Assembly: GCF_040730185.1 (NCBI RefSeq)
Contig: NZ_CP160402.1
Coordinates: 1,488,001 to 1,552,000, forward strand
Direction: 5' to 3'
From: Streptomyces sp. Je 1-332
GTDB lineage: Bacteria > Actinomycetota > Actinomycetes > Streptomycetales > Streptomycetaceae
Length of the DNA stretch: 64,000 bases
Below, in pieces: positions 27,027 to 36,631 of the stretch (within the stretch, counting starts at the first letter, position 1; each line of letters begins with the position of its first letter). A program made the translations under genes and the position numbers. The notes under the pieces were generated by a model. The model was not told the DNA's origin. It worked only from the letters and a program-made list of their open reading frames with translations, and did no database searches.

Positions 27027-27818
27027 GTGTCCAGCTCCGACATCTTCATCGGCGAGACCATCGGTACCGCCATACTCATCCTGCTCGGCGGTGGCGTCTG
27101 CGCCGCCGTCACGCTCAAGGCCTCCAAGGCCAAGGACGCCGGCTGGCTCGCGATCACCTTCGGGTGGGGCTTCGCGGTGCTCACCGGCGCCTACCTGGCG
27201 GGTGGCGTGTCAGGCGCCCACCTCAACCCGGCGGTCACCGTCGGTCTCGCCATCGAGGGCGGCACCAAGTGGAGCGACGTTCCGCTCTACCTCGGCTCGC
27301 AGCTGCTCGGCGCGATCATCGGCGCGATCCTGGTCTGGCTCACGTACATGGGTCAGTTCAAGGCGCACCTCACCGACCCCGAGCTCCTCGCGACGCTGCC
27401 GCCGGAGGAGGGCATGGTCGACCTGAAGACCGCGCCCAAGGCCGGTCCGGTGCTCGGTGTCTTCTCGACCGGACCCGAGATCCGCAACTACGCGCAGAAC
27501 GTGCTGACCGAGGTCATCGCGACCACCGTGCTGGTGCTCGCGATCCTCACCCAGGGCCTGAACGACGACGGCAACGGCCTCGGCGTCCTCGGTGCGCTGA
27601 TCACCGCGCTCGTCGTCGTCAGCATCGGTCTCTCGCTCGGTGGCCCCACCGGCTACGCGATCAACCCGGTCCGTGACCTGGGTCCGCGCATCGTGCACTC
27701 CCTGCTCCCGCTGCCCAACAAGGGCGGCTCGGACTGGACGTACGCATGGGTGCCGATCGCCGGACCGCTGATCGGCGGCGCCATCGCCGGCGGCCTCTAC
27801 AACCTCGCGTTCAAGTAG
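27027..27818 (+). CDS. gylC: Glycerol uptake facilitator (MIP family)
   Basis: A 263-residue channel of six membrane spans that lets glycerol diffuse in. The two half-helix motifs are [10 protein letters not shown] and [13 protein letters not shown]; the second has NPV followed by RD, and the Asp after Arg is the mark of glycerol channels rather than water channels. The GTG at 27027 follows GGAG. It is the first gene of the gyl operon, 67 bases before the kinase gene. The operon layout matches gylCAB of S. coelicolor, where this gene is called gylC. Confidence 0.93.
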   Translation: MSSSDIFIGETIGTAILILLGGGVCAAVTLKASKAKDAGWLAITFGWGFAVLTGAYLAGGVSGAHLNPAVTVGLAIEGGTKWSDVPLYLGSQLLGAIIGAILVWLTYMGQFKAHLTDPELLATLPPEEGMVDLKTAPKAGPVLGVFSTGPEIRNYAQNVLTEVIATTVLVLAILTQGLNDDGNGLGVLGALITALVVVSIGLSLGGPTGYAINPVRDLGPRIVHSLLPLPNKGGSDWTYAWVPIAGPLIGGAIAGGLYNLAFK

Positions 27819-27885
27819 GACCGCGAGCGCTGCCGATGACCGCCTGAGACAGACCGCCGAGAGCCAAGAAGACCAGGAGCACACC

Positions 27886-29433
27886 GTGACCACCGACGCA
27901 CACACCGCAGGCCCCTTCATCGCGGCCATCGACCAGGGCACCACCTCGAGCCGCTGCATCGTCTTCGACAAGGACGGCCGGATCGTCTCGGTCGACCAGA
28001 AGGAGCACGAGCAGATCTTCCCGAAGCCGGGCTGGGTCGAGCACGACGCGAAGGAGATCTGGACGAACGTCCAGGAAGTCGTCGCGAGCGCCATCTCCAA
28101 GGCGGGCGTCACCCACGAGGACATCAAGGCGATCGGCATCACCAACCAGCGTGAGACCACGCTGCTCTGGGACAAGAACACCGGCGAGCCGGTGCACAAC
28201 GCCATCGTCTGGCAGGACACCCGCACCGACGCCCTGTGCAAGGAGCTCGGCCGCAACGTCGGCCAGGACCGCTTCCGCCGGGAGACGGGCCTGCCGCTCG
28301 CCAGCTACTTCGCGGGTCCGAAGGCACGCTGGCTGCTCGACAACGTCGACGGCCTGCGCGAGCGCGCCGAGGCCGGCGACATCCTGTTCGGCACCATGGA
28401 CTCCTGGGTCATCTGGAACCTGACGGGTGGTGTCAACGGCGGCAAGCACGTCACCGACGTCACCAACGCGTCGCGCACCATGCTGATGAACCTGCACACC
28501 ATGAAGTGGGACGAGAAGATCGCCGAGTCCATCGGCGTCCCGATGCCGATGCTCCCCGAGATCCGCTCGTCCGCCGAGGTCTACGGCGAGGTCACCGGCG
28601 GCAAGCTCGGCGACATCCTGCCCGGCATCCCCGTCGCCTCCGCGCTCGGCGACCAGCAGGCGGCGCTCTTCGGGCAGACCTGTTTCGCCAAGGGCGAGGC
28701 CAAGTCCACGTACGGCACCGGCACCTTCATGCTGATGAACACCGGTGAGTCGGCCATCAACTCCTACTCGGGGCTGCTGACCACCGTCGGCTACCAGATC
28801 GGCGAGCAGAAGCCGGTCTACGCCCTTGAGGGTTCCATCGCCGTCACCGGTTCGCTGGTGCAGTGGATGCGCGACCAGATGGGCCTGATCAACTCCGCCG
28901 CCGAGATCGAGACGCTCGCGTCCTCGGTCGAGGACAACGGCGGCGCCTACTTCGTACCGGCCTTCTCCGGCCTCTTCGCCCCGTACTGGCGTTCCGACGC
29001 CCGCGGTGTGATCGCCGGTCTCACCCGGTACGTCACCAAGGCGCACATCGCGCGCGCCGTCCTGGAGGCCACGGCCTGGCAGACCCGTGAGATCACCGAC
29101 GCCATGACGAAGGACTCCGGCGTCGAGCTCACGGCCCTCAAGGTCGACGGCGGCATGACCTCCAACAACCTGCTGATGCAGACGCTCTCGAACTTCCTCG
29201 ACGCACCGGTGGTGCGCCCGATGGTGGCCGAGACGACCTGCCTCGGCGCCGCCTACGCCGCCGGTCTCGCCGTCGGCTTCTGGTCCGGCACCGACGAGCT
29301 GCGCGCCAACTGGCGCCGCGCGGCGGAGTGGACCCCCCGCATGGACGCGGACACCCGCGCCCGTGAGTACAAGAGCTGGCTCAAGGCCGTGGAGCGTTCC
29401 ATGGGCTGGCTCGACGAAAGTGGCGAGGAGTAA
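27886..29433 (+). CDS. gylA: Glycerol kinase
   Basis: A 515-residue FGGY-family kinase that makes sn-glycerol 3-phosphate from glycerol and ATP. Visible are the phosphate-1 loop [12 protein letters not shown], the substrate region [12 protein letters not shown] followed by AIVWQDTRT, the [10 protein letters not shown] segment and [14 protein letters not shown] near the C terminus. The GTG at 27886 follows AGGAG. Trapping of glycerol drives uptake through the upstream channel; the product goes to the dehydrogenase encoded 6 bases downstream. Confidence 0.97.
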   Translation: MTTDAHTAGPFIAAIDQGTTSSRCIVFDKDGRIVSVDQKEHEQIFPKPGWVEHDAKEIWTNVQEVVASAISKAGVTHEDIKAIGITNQRETTLLWDKNTGEPVHNAIVWQDTRTDALCKELGRNVGQDRFRRETGLPLASYFAGPKARWLLDNVDGLRERAEAGDILFGTMDSWVIWNLTGGVNGGKHVTDVTNASRTMLMNLHTMKWDEKIAESIGVPMPMLPEIRSSAEVYGEVTGGKLGDILPGIPVASALGDQQAALFGQTCFAKGEAKSTYGTGTFMLMNTGESAINSYSGLLTTVGYQIGEQKPVYALEGSIAVTGSLVQWMRDQMGLINSAAEIETLASSVEDNGGAYFVPAFSGLFAPYWRSDARGVIAGLTRYVTKAHIARAVLEATAWQTREITDAMTKDSGVELTALKVDGGMTSNNLLMQTLSNFLDAPVVRPMVAETTCLGAAYAAGLAVGFWSGTDELRANWRRAAEWTPRMDADTRAREYKSWLKAVERSMGWLDESGEE

Positions 29434-29439
29434 ATCAAC

Positions 29440-31047
29440 ATGACCACCCTGCAGAGCGTCCCTGCCCTCGGGACGCATCCGGCTGCCGGTTCCCACCAGA
29501 GCCGCGCCGAGACCCGGGAGCAGCTTTCCAAGGCGACGTACGACCTCCTGGTGATCGGTGGCGGAATCCTGGGCATCTCCACCGCCTGGCATGCCGCGCA
29601 GTCGGGACTGCGGGTGGCCCTGGTGGACGCCGGTGACTTCGCCGGCGCCACCTCCTCCGCCTCCTCCAAGCTCCTCCACGGCGGTCTGCGCTATCTGCAG
29701 ACCGGCGCGGTGAAGCTGGTCGCGGAGAACCACTTCGAGCGTCGCGCGGTGTCCCGTCAGGTGGCCCCCCACCTGGCGAACCCGCTCACGTTCTACCTGC
29801 CCGTCTACAAGGGCGGACCGCACGGCGCCGCCAAGCTGGGCGCGGGCGTGTTCGCGTACAGCGCGCTGTCCGCGTTCGGTGACGGCGTCGGCCACCTGCT
29901 CTCGCCCTCGAAGGCCGCGCAGGACGTGCCGGAGCTGCGCACGGACAACCTCAAGGCCGTCGCCGTCTACGGCGACGACCAGATGAACGACTCCCGCATG
30001 GCCCTGATGACGGTCCGCGCGGCGGTCGAGGCCGGTGCCGCCGTCCTCAACCACGCCGAGGTCACGGGCCTGCGCTTCACCAGCGGCCGGGTCACGGGCG
30101 CGGAGCTCAAGGACCGCATGAGCGGCGACGAGTTCGGCGTGAACGCGCGGCTCGTGCTCAACGCGACCGGACCGTGGGTCGACCACCTGCGCAAGATGGA
30201 GAACCCCGACGCGGCCCCCTCCATCCGCCTCTCCAAGGGCGCGCATCTGGTCCTCAAGCGCACCGCCCCCTGGAAGGCCGCGCTGGCCACGCCGATCGAC
30301 AAGTACCGCATCACGTTCGCCCTGCCATGGGAGGACATGCTCCTTCTCGGCACGACCGACGAGGAGTTCGAGGGCGACCCGGCCGACGTGAGCGTCACCG
30401 AGGCCGACACCGCGCAGATCCTGGACGAGGCCGCGTTCTCCATCCGCGACCAGCAGCTGTCCCGCGATCTGATCACGTACTCCTTCGCGGGTCTGCGCGT
30501 CCTGCCCGGCGGTCCCGGCGACACGTCGAAGGCCAAGCGAGAGACCGTCGTCACCGAGGGCGCGCGCGGCATGCTCTCCGTCGCGGGCGGCAAGTGGACG
30601 ACCTTCCGCCACATCGGCCGTACGGTCATGAAGAAGCTGGAGTCGCTGCCGGGCCACCCGCTCGGCGACGACTACGAGCCGATCTCGCAGCTGCAGAAGC
30701 GGCTTCCGCTGCCCGGCATCGCCAACCCGCGCGCGGTCGCGCACCGTCTCCTTGTCGACGGTCCGGCTCCCGGCCCGCGCATGTCGGCCGACACCGCCAA
30801 GCACCTGGCGACGCACTACGGCTCGCTCTCCTTCGACATCGCACGCCTGGCGAACGAGAACCCGGAGCTCGCCGAGCGCGTCTCGCCCGACGCCCCGGAG
30901 ATCTGGGCCCAGGTCGTCTACGCCCGTGACAACGAGTGGGCCGAGACGGCGGACGACGTCCTGCGCCGCCGTACGACGCTGACGATCCGCGGCCTCGCCA
31001 CGGACGAGGTCCGCGCCAAGGTCCAGGACGTGCTCGACGGCAAGTAG
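29440..31047 (+). CDS. gylB: FAD-dependent glycerol-3-phosphate dehydrogenase
   Basis: A 535-residue membrane-associated flavoenzyme that oxidises glycerol 3-phosphate to dihydroxyacetone phosphate and passes electrons to the quinone pool. FAD binds at DLLVIGGGILGISTAWHAA (about 32-50); SSKLLHGGLRYLQTG is the family block at about 72-86, and a C-terminal helical domain begins near 400. GAGGAG lies nine bases before the ATG and includes the end of the kinase gene, so the two are translationally close. It is the last gene of the operon before a terminator. Confidence 0.96.
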   Translation: MTTLQSVPALGTHPAAGSHQSRAETREQLSKATYDLLVIGGGILGISTAWHAAQSGLRVALVDAGDFAGATSSASSKLLHGGLRYLQTGAVKLVAENHFERRAVSRQVAPHLANPLTFYLPVYKGGPHGAAKLGAGVFAYSALSAFGDGVGHLLSPSKAAQDVPELRTDNLKAVAVYGDDQMNDSRMALMTVRAAVEAGAAVLNHAEVTGLRFTSGRVTGAELKDRMSGDEFGVNARLVLNATGPWVDHLRKMENPDAAPSIRLSKGAHLVLKRTAPWKAALATPIDKYRITFALPWEDMLLLGTTDEEFEGDPADVSVTEADTAQILDEAAFSIRDQQLSRDLITYSFAGLRVLPGGPGDTSKAKRETVVTEGARGMLSVAGGKWTTFRHIGRTVMKKLESLPGHPLGDDYEPISQLQKRLPLPGIANPRAVAHRLLVDGPAPGPRMSADTAKHLATHYGSLSFDIARLANENPELAERVSPDAPEIWAQVVYARDNEWAETADDVLRRRTTLTIRGLATDEVRAKVQDVLDGK

Positions 31048-31069
31048 CCGCAGCTGGACGTGGATCGAC

Positions 31070-31101
31070 GGAGGGCGGTTCCCCGCGGGGAGCCGCCCTC
31101 C
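31070..31101 (+). terminator. Terminator of the gylCAB operon
   Basis: A 15-bp stem with one G-T pair (31070-31084 with 31087-31101) 22 bases past the stop codon. Confidence 0.7.
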
Positions 31102-31207
31102 GGCGCGTGCCGGGCGGCCTGCTCCTCGCGCCCCGCCGTCGGCTACCGTCTCCGGGGCCCGGCGCGCCACAGCAGGCGCCGCCGCGAGCGGCCCTAGGAG
31201 CAGCCTC

Positions 31208-31999
31208 ATGACGACCGACGCCCGTACGCTCACCGAAGCCGGCACGCTCGCCGACGCGCTGCCCATCACCCGCGTCCCCCGCACCGGCCTGCCCACCCGT
31301 GCGGTCGTGGTCGGCGACCCGGCGCGCGCCACCACCGTCGCCGATCTCCTGGACGACGCGAAGGAGGTGTCGTACCACCGCGAGTACCGCACCTTCACCG
31401 GCAGTTGGCAGGGCACCCCGGTCGTCGTCGCCTCGCACGGCGTCGGCGCCCCCGGCGCGATGCTCCTCTTCCAGGAGTTGGCGGAGGCGGGCGTCACCAC
31501 CATCCTGCGGCTCGGCACGGCGGGCGCGATCCGCCCCGGCATCCGCGACGGCGACCTGGTCATCGCGGACGCGGCGGTACGCGACGACGGCGTGACCCAG
31601 CAGTTGATCCCCGCCGAGTACCCGGCGTTCGCGGCCCCGGAGGCGGTCATCGCCCTCCAGCGGGCCGCCCGCGCGGCCGAGGCCCCGTACCACCGTGGCG
31701 TGGTGTGGACGCGGGCCGCGTTCCAGCCGGGGTTCCTGCCGCTGCCCGGTGAGGCGTACGCGGCCGCCGGGATCGCGGCCATCGAGATGGAGCTCTCGGC
31801 GCTGTACGTCTTCGCGTCCACGCACGGCCTCGTCGCGGGCGGCGCGCTCGTGGTCGACGGAGCCAACGCCGACGAACTCGTCGACGAGGCAGCCACCGGC
31901 GGGTACAACCCGCACCGGAACGTGGTGGCCGAAGGAGTCGACCGGGGCGCCCGGATAGCCTTGGACGCGCTCCGTCTCCTTGCCGCCACGGAGCACTGA
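31208..31999 (+). CDS. Nucleoside phosphorylase family protein
   Basis: A 263-residue PNP/UDP-family enzyme that splits nucleosides with phosphate. Landmarks are VVVGDPARA near residue 36, SHGVGAPGAMLLFQEL, the phosphate/ribose segment LRLGTAGAI and EMELSALYVFA, where the second Glu binds ribose. Spacing resembles uridine phosphorylase. GGAG lies six bases before the ATG. The next gene encodes an adenosine-type deaminase relative, so both may salvage nucleosides or methylthioadenosine. The base specificity is not readable from the sequence. Confidence 0.87.
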   Translation: MTTDARTLTEAGTLADALPITRVPRTGLPTRAVVVGDPARATTVADLLDDAKEVSYHREYRTFTGSWQGTPVVVASHGVGAPGAMLLFQELAEAGVTTILRLGTAGAIRPGIRDGDLVIADAAVRDDGVTQQLIPAEYPAFAAPEAVIALQRAARAAEAPYHRGVVWTRAAFQPGFLPLPGEAYAAAGIAAIEMELSALYVFASTHGLVAGGALVVDGANADELVDEAATGGYNPHRNVVAEGVDRGARIALDALRLLAATEH

Positions 32000-32033
32000 G
32001 CCGCACATGCACCACCCCGGGAGAACGGAACCG

Positions 32034-33425
32034 ATGCACCACCCCACCGACCTGCCGGCCCAGGACAGGGGCGGCTCCATCGATCTCCTGGTCCACGGCG
32101 GCGACATCCTCACCGTCGACGCGTCCGGCACCGTCGTGCGGGACGGCGCCGTCGCCGTGCGCGAGGGCCGGATCGTCGACATCGGCCCCGCCGAGCGGCT
32201 GCGCGCCGCCTACGAGGCCGCCGACGAACTGGACGCCCGCGGCTGTCTCGTCCTGCCGGGTCTGATCAACACGCACACGCACCTGGCGATGACCCTGTTC
32301 CGAGGCATAGCCGACGACGTCACCCTCCAGGGCTTCCTGGCCCGCGTGATCCCGGCCGAGGCGGAGGGTCTCTCGCCGGAGACGGTGAGCGCGGGCATCC
32401 AGGGCGCGATCGCCGAGTCCGTACGGGGCGGGGTCACCGCCGCGCTGGACATGTACTGGTTCCACGAGGCGGCCGAGGCCGTGGCCCGCGACGCCGGGTG
32501 GCGCCTCCTGACGGGACCCACGTTCATGGACGTGCCGGGCCCGCCGGACGGCCGCCCCTACGCCGAGCGGCTCGGCTGGGCTTCGGCCGACCTCGCCGCC
32601 CGCGCCCCGGCGCCGGGCACCCGCCCCGTGGTCTTCGCGCACTCCGCGTACACCCTGGCGCCCGCGCAGCTGACGGCGATCAGCGCGCTCGCCCGTGAGC
32701 ACGGCGCCCTGCTGCACCTCCACGCCGCCGAGAACGCGGGCGAGGTGGAGACGGTCACCGAGCGGCACGGCATGCGCCCGGTGGAACTGCTCGACTCGCT
32801 GGGCGTCCTCGGCCCGGACACCCTGCTCGCGCACGCCGTCGACCTCACGGACGCGGAGATCGAGGCCATCGCTCGTACCGGCACGTCCGTGGCGCACTGC
32901 CCGGTGTCGAACCTGAAGCTGGGCTGCGGCATCGCACGCGTCCCCGACCTGCTCGACGCGGGTGTCACGGTGGGCCTCGGCACGGACGGCGCGGTGAGCT
33001 CCAACACGCTGGACCTCCTCGGCGCGGTGAAGGTCGCGGCGCTCGTGCACAAGGCGGGTGGCGATCCGACGGCTGTCGGCGCCGAGCAGGCCGTGCGGAT
33101 GGCCACGATCGAGTCGGCGCGGGCACTCGGCCTCGGCGACCAGCTGGGCTCGCTCGAGCCCGGCAAGCGCGCCGACCTGATCGTCCTCGACCTCGACCGG
33201 CCCCATCTCACGCCCCGGCACGCCCCCTGGTCGATGCTGGCGTACGCCGCCGCGTCCAGTGACGTACGGGACACGGTGGTCGACGGCCGGGTCCTGATGC
33301 GGGACCGTACGCTGGTGACAGTGGACGAGCGGCGTGCGCTGCGCGCCCTGCGGGACGCGGCGGCGCGCGCGGCGACCGGTCCCGCGAGTACGACAGGCAC
33401 CTCCGAAGTGGCGAGCCCCGCATGA
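32034..33425 (+). CDS. Amidohydrolase, MTA/SAH deaminase type
   Basis: A 463-residue metal-dependent deaminase of the TRZ/ATZ-MtaD group. The metal motif is NTHTHLAMTLFRG near residue 80, further ligands are His in LLHLHAAEN and in AHCPVSNLKLGCG, and the catalytic Asp is in GLGTDGAVSSN. Family members deaminate methylthioadenosine, S-adenosylhomocysteine, adenosine, guanine or triazines. I choose the ATG at 32034, with GGAGAA nine bases upstream, over the ATG at 32007. It is 34 bases from the nucleoside phosphorylase gene, so a joint role in purine nucleoside salvage is likely but inferred. Its last four bases overlap the next gene. Confidence 0.87.
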   Translation: MHHPTDLPAQDRGGSIDLLVHGGDILTVDASGTVVRDGAVAVREGRIVDIGPAERLRAAYEAADELDARGCLVLPGLINTHTHLAMTLFRGIADDVTLQGFLARVIPAEAEGLSPETVSAGIQGAIAESVRGGVTAALDMYWFHEAAEAVARDAGWRLLTGPTFMDVPGPPDGRPYAERLGWASADLAARAPAPGTRPVVFAHSAYTLAPAQLTAISALAREHGALLHLHAAENAGEVETVTERHGMRPVELLDSLGVLGPDTLLAHAVDLTDAEIEAIARTGTSVAHCPVSNLKLGCGIARVPDLLDAGVTVGLGTDGAVSSNTLDLLGAVKVAALVHKAGGDPTAVGAEQAVRMATIESARALGLGDQLGSLEPGKRADLIVLDLDRPHLTPRHAPWSMLAYAAASSDVRDTVVDGRVLMRDRTLVTVDERRALRALRDAAARAATGPASTTGTSEVASPA

Positions 33426-34075
33426 CCATCGAGCACGGTACGAGCATCGAGCACGTTATGAGCATCGAACCCACCCGCGGCTTCACCGGCCGCGCCCGCG
33501 CCGCCGACCGCGACCCGCGGCTGCCTCCCGGGCAGTACGACGCGGCCGACGGCTGGCCCGTCCTGTCCGCCGAGGTGACGCCCGAGCTCGCGCCCGCGGA
33601 CTGGACGTTCCGCGTGGACGGCCTCGTCACCACCCCGCACACCTGGACGTGGAACGAGGCGCACGCGCTGCCCGCGTCCGAGTACCGCGGCGACATCCAC
33701 TGCGTGACCAGCTGGTCCAAGTTCGGGGTGCGCTTCGGCGGGGTGAGCCTGGACGCGTTCCTGGCCGCCGCGGGGCCGCGCCCGGAGGCCACGCACGTCG
33801 TCGGCTACTCCCACACCGGGTACACCACGAACCTCCCCCTCTCCGACGTGACGGGCGGGAAGGCGTGGATCGTCTGGGAGTACGGGGACGGCCCGCTGCC
33901 TCCCGAGCACGGCGGCCCGGCGCGGCTGATCGTCCCCCACCTGTACTTCTGGAAGAGCGTGAAGTGGGTCGCGGGGCTGCGGCTCCTGGACCACGACGAG
34001 CCCGGCTTCTGGGAGCAGAACGGCTACCACCACCGGGGGAATCCCTGGCGTGAGGAGCGGTACGCCGGTGACTGA
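33422..34075 (+). CDS. Sulfite-oxidase-like molybdopterin oxidoreductase, cytosolic
   Basis: A 217-residue protein equal to the bare molybdenum-cofactor domain of the sulfite oxidase/MsrP family. The ligand Cys is in GDIHCVTSWSKFGVRF, followed by the cofactor-contacting RLIVPHLYFWKSVKWV. It has no Tat signal or membrane segment, unlike MsrP, so it should stay in the cytosol. The start overlaps the deaminase stop by four bases (ATGA). An ATG at 33458 is an alternative. It overlaps the reductase gene that follows, which is its likely electron partner. Confidence 0.86.
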   Translation: MTIEHGTSIEHVMSIEPTRGFTGRARAADRDPRLPPGQYDAADGWPVLSAEVTPELAPADWTFRVDGLVTTPHTWTWNEAHALPASEYRGDIHCVTSWSKFGVRFGGVSLDAFLAAAGPRPEATHVVGYSHTGYTTNLPLSDVTGGKAWIVWEYGDGPLPPEHGGPARLIVPHLYFWKSVKWVAGLRLLDHDEPGFWEQNGYHHRGNPWREERYAGD

Positions 34076-34835
34076 GTCTGTGACCGAGGCCTTTGTGCCG
34101 CCGACGCGGTTCGCCGTGCCGGGGCGGATCGAGGTGAGCGGTCGTGCGGCGGCCGAGTGGCAGCGGGCGACCGTGGTGGACGTCCGGCGCGAGAACGCGG
34201 CGGGCACGGTGTCCAGCTTTCGCCTGAGGGTGCCCCACTGGCAGGGGCATCTGCCGGGGCAGCATCTGATGCTGCGGCTGACCGCCGCGGACGGGTACGT
34301 GGCCCAGCGCCACTACTCGATCGCCTCCGCGCCGGAGGAAGCCGCCGAGGGCGGTGAGATCGAGCTGACACTGGACCACGTGCCGGGCGGCGAGGTGTCG
34401 GGGCATCTGCACACGGTGGCCCGCGTCGGTGACGTGGTGGAGGTGCGGGGGCCGCTTTCCGGTTTCTTCGCCTGGCCCGGCGACCGTCCCGCGCTGCTGC
34501 TCGGGGCGGGCTCCGGTGTGGTTCCGCTGATGTCGATGCTGCGGCACTGGCGGTTGGCCGGGCGGCCGGTGCCGTTGCGGCTGCTGGTCTCTGCGCGGAC
34601 GCGTGAGGATTTGATCTACGCGGATGAGTACGGGGACGAGACCACGGTGGTGTTGACGCGGGTGGAGGGGCGGCTTCGTGCCGAGCACCTGGCGCCGTTC
34701 CTCGGCCCCGCTCAGCCCGAGGGGGGCTGGGAGGCCTACATCTGCGGGTCGAACGGGTTCGCCGAGCATGCGTCGCGGCTGCTGGTGGCCGGGGGCCAGC
34801 CGGTTGATCGCATCCGGATCGAGCGGTTCGGGTAG
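34068..34835 (+). CDS. Ferredoxin-reductase-type flavin/NAD(P)H oxidoreductase
   Basis: A 255-residue member of the FNR family with FAD and NAD(P) domains and no iron-sulfur domain. Flavin motif: RHYSIAS (Arg and Ser). Nucleotide motif: LLLGAGSGVVPLMSML. The C-terminal block YICGSNGF is where the family ends in an aromatic-capped strand. The GTG at 34068 follows GAGGAGCGG and overlaps the stop of the molybdoenzyme gene by eight bases. The two genes form a tight pair, probably an NAD(P)H-to-molybdoenzyme electron chain. Confidence 0.87.
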   Translation: MTESVTEAFVPPTRFAVPGRIEVSGRAAAEWQRATVVDVRRENAAGTVSSFRLRVPHWQGHLPGQHLMLRLTAADGYVAQRHYSIASAPEEAAEGGEIELTLDHVPGGEVSGHLHTVARVGDVVEVRGPLSGFFAWPGDRPALLLGAGSGVVPLMSMLRHWRLAGRPVPLRLLVSARTREDLIYADEYGDETTVVLTRVEGRLRAEHLAPFLGPAQPEGGWEAYICGSNGFAEHASRLLVAGGQPVDRIRIERFG

Positions 34836-34921
34836 GGGCCAGGGCGTTCCCTGCGGGGCTTTCCCCAATCCCGCCCCTTCCCGAAACCATGGGGCTCCGC
34901 CCCCTGGACCCCCGACAAGAT

Positions 34922-34974
34922 GTCCTCAAACGCCGGACGGGCTGAGAGTCTCAGCCCGTCCGGCGTTTGAGGAC
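34922..34974. repeat. Perfect 53-base palindrome, Streptomyces-type intergenic element
   Basis: Two 26-base arms (34922-34947 and 34949-34974) pair perfectly around a single central base. The sequence TCAAACGCCGGACGGGCTG is of a kind I recall as frequently repeated between Streptomyces genes. It lies between convergent genes and can also act as a terminator. Confidence 0.8.
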
Positions 34975-35016
34975 GAACTCGGCGAAGCCGGTGATGACGG
35001 CAACCAAGGCCCCCGC

Positions 35017-36396
35017 CTACGGCGAGACCTCCTCCAGCGTCCGCCCCGCCGTCTCCTCAGCACCGACCGCAGCCACCACACACCCCACCAGCGCCACACC
35101 CCCCAGCATCACGAACACCGTCGACACGTTCCCGCCCGCGTAAACGACCCCCACCACGATCGGCCCGAGGATCACCCCGAGCCGGTTCATCGCCCCGCCG
35201 ACACTGCTGCCGAGCGCCCGCATCCGCGTCGGGAAGAGTTCCGGCGTGTAGAGGTACAGGCAGATGTTGGAGCCGAAGAAGAAGACCGCCGCGAGCGAGG
35301 TCCACAGCAGGACCTGCACCGGCGTGTCCGCGCCGGCGGCCGCCAGCGTCGCCAGCATCAGCGCCGCACCCCCGAGACACCCTGCGATGACCTTCCGCCG
35401 CCCCAGCCGGTCGACGGTGAGCGCGGCCACGAGGCAGCCGAGCAGACCCGCACAGGAGGTGACCGTCGAGTAGAGGAGCGCGTCGGAGAGGGTCAGGTCG
35501 TAGCGGTTCTGGTAGATCGTCGGGAGCCAGGACGTGATGCCGTAGTTGACGAAGTAGCCGGTGAACCAGAGCACGCCGATGATCAGTGTCCGGCGGCGGT
35601 AGCGGCCGGTGAAGAGGCCGCGGAGACCGGAGGCCGCCTCGCCGGGGGCCACGACGGGAAGCGCCTCGGGCACGGGCGGCAGGGGTTTCTTCGTGATCCG
35701 CTCGACGTCCGCCTCGATGCCGGACATCACCGCGTCCGCCTCGGCCGTCCTGCCGTGATCCGCGAGCCACCGCGGTGACTCGGGCACCTTCCGCTGTACG
35801 AGGATGCAGAGCAGGCCGGGCAGCGCGGCGATGGCGTACATCCAGCGCCAGCCGAGGATCGGCACCACCCAGGCCGCGACCAGCGCGCCCACGGTCAGGC
35901 CCGCCGGGAACACCAGCTCGTAGAGGAGCACGAAACGGCCGCGTTGGTGGCTGCGGGTGATCTCGGCGATGAAGGTCGCCGCCACCGGCACCTCGCCCCC
36001 GATGGCCAGGCCCTGGACGAACCGCAGGGCCATGAAGGCGTCCGGCGAGGTGGACACGGACAGGGCCAGGTTGGCGACGCTGGACAGCGCGATGCACAGC
36101 GCGATGACCTTCACCCGGCCGATCCGGTCCGCGAGCCGCCCGGAGAGCAGCGCCCCGATCAGCATGCCGATCGAGCCGACGGTGAGCAGCAGCGTCGCGG
36201 CGGAGGTGCTGAGGTCCCATTCGTGGCGCAGGTCGGGCAGGGCGTAGGCGATCAGGAGCTGGTCGAAGGCCTCGAAGAAGGTGACCGCGCCCACGATGAG
36301 CCGGACGGTGATGTGCCAACGGCACAGGGGAAGCCGTTCGAAGCGGGCGGCTATGGCGGCCCGGACCGCTCGGTCCGGGGAAGCGTCGATCGTCAT
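35017..36396 (-). CDS. MFS transporter, likely importer for the adjacent catabolic operon
   Basis: A 459-residue, 12-helix MFS protein of the metabolite:H+ or sugar-porter type. Signatures are GRLADRIGRVKVIAL in loop 2-3, RFVQGLAIGGEVPVA in helix 4, PESPRWLADHGR at the end of the first half, VDRLGRRKVIAG in loop 8-9 and PELFPTRMRALG. The ATG at 36396 follows GGAG. It is divergent from the aldehyde dehydrogenase gene and the repeated TAAGCGCTTA boxes lie between them, so it probably brings in the substrate of that operon. Confidence 0.9.
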   Translation of the reverse strand: MTIDASPDRAVRAAIAARFERLPLCRWHITVRLIVGAVTFFEAFDQLLIAYALPDLRHEWDLSTSAATLLLTVGSIGMLIGALLSGRLADRIGRVKVIALCIALSSVANLALSVSTSPDAFMALRFVQGLAIGGEVPVAATFIAEITRSHQRGRFVLLYELVFPAGLTVGALVAAWVVPILGWRWMYAIAALPGLLCILVQRKVPESPRWLADHGRTAEADAVMSGIEADVERITKKPLPPVPEALPVVAPGEAASGLRGLFTGRYRRRTLIIGVLWFTGYFVNYGITSWLPTIYQNRYDLTLSDALLYSTVTSCAGLLGCLVAALTVDRLGRRKVIAGCLGGAALMLATLAAAGADTPVQVLLWTSLAAVFFFGSNICLYLYTPELFPTRMRALGSSVGGAMNRLGVILGPIVVGVVYAGGNVSTVFVMLGGVALVGCVVAAVGAEETAGRTLEEVSP

Positions 36397-36503
36397 GCGG
36401 GTACTCCGCTGCTGAGGGGGCGGGGGCGGGGACGAGCGGGGAACGCTACGGACTGCGGAGTCTGGGGAAACCCGAGCCAAGGTGCGAGTAAGCGCAAAGT
36501 TTC

Positions 36504-36513
36504 TAAGCGCTTA
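36504..36513. promoter_or_regulatory. Palindromic operator-like box 1
   Basis: TAAGCGCTTA, a perfect 10-bp palindrome on the transporter side of the divergent promoter. A half-like copy (TAAGCGC) lies at 36489. Confidence 0.55.
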
Positions 36514-36606
36514 AGTTGTACCGTCCGGACACCGGAGCCCGTCAAGAGCCTCCGCAGGGAAATCACCGGAGAACGGTCTTGGGCAGGGTCTTGCGCTCCA
36601 GATATT

Positions 36607-36631
36607 TAAGCCCTTAGATTTCTAGCGCTTA
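36607..36631. promoter_or_regulatory. Palindromic operator-like boxes 2 and 3
   Basis: TAAGCCCTTA (36607-36616) and CTAGCGCTTA (36622-36631), each close to TAAGCGCTTA, centred 15 bases apart and 70-95 bases before the aldehyde dehydrogenase start. Confidence 0.5.

Noticed and set aside
27811..31989. Open frame of about 1390 codons on the minus strand across the gyl and phosphorylase genes
   Set aside because: It is antisense to three certain genes and spans their terminator; the product is Arg/Gly/Val-rich without motifs.
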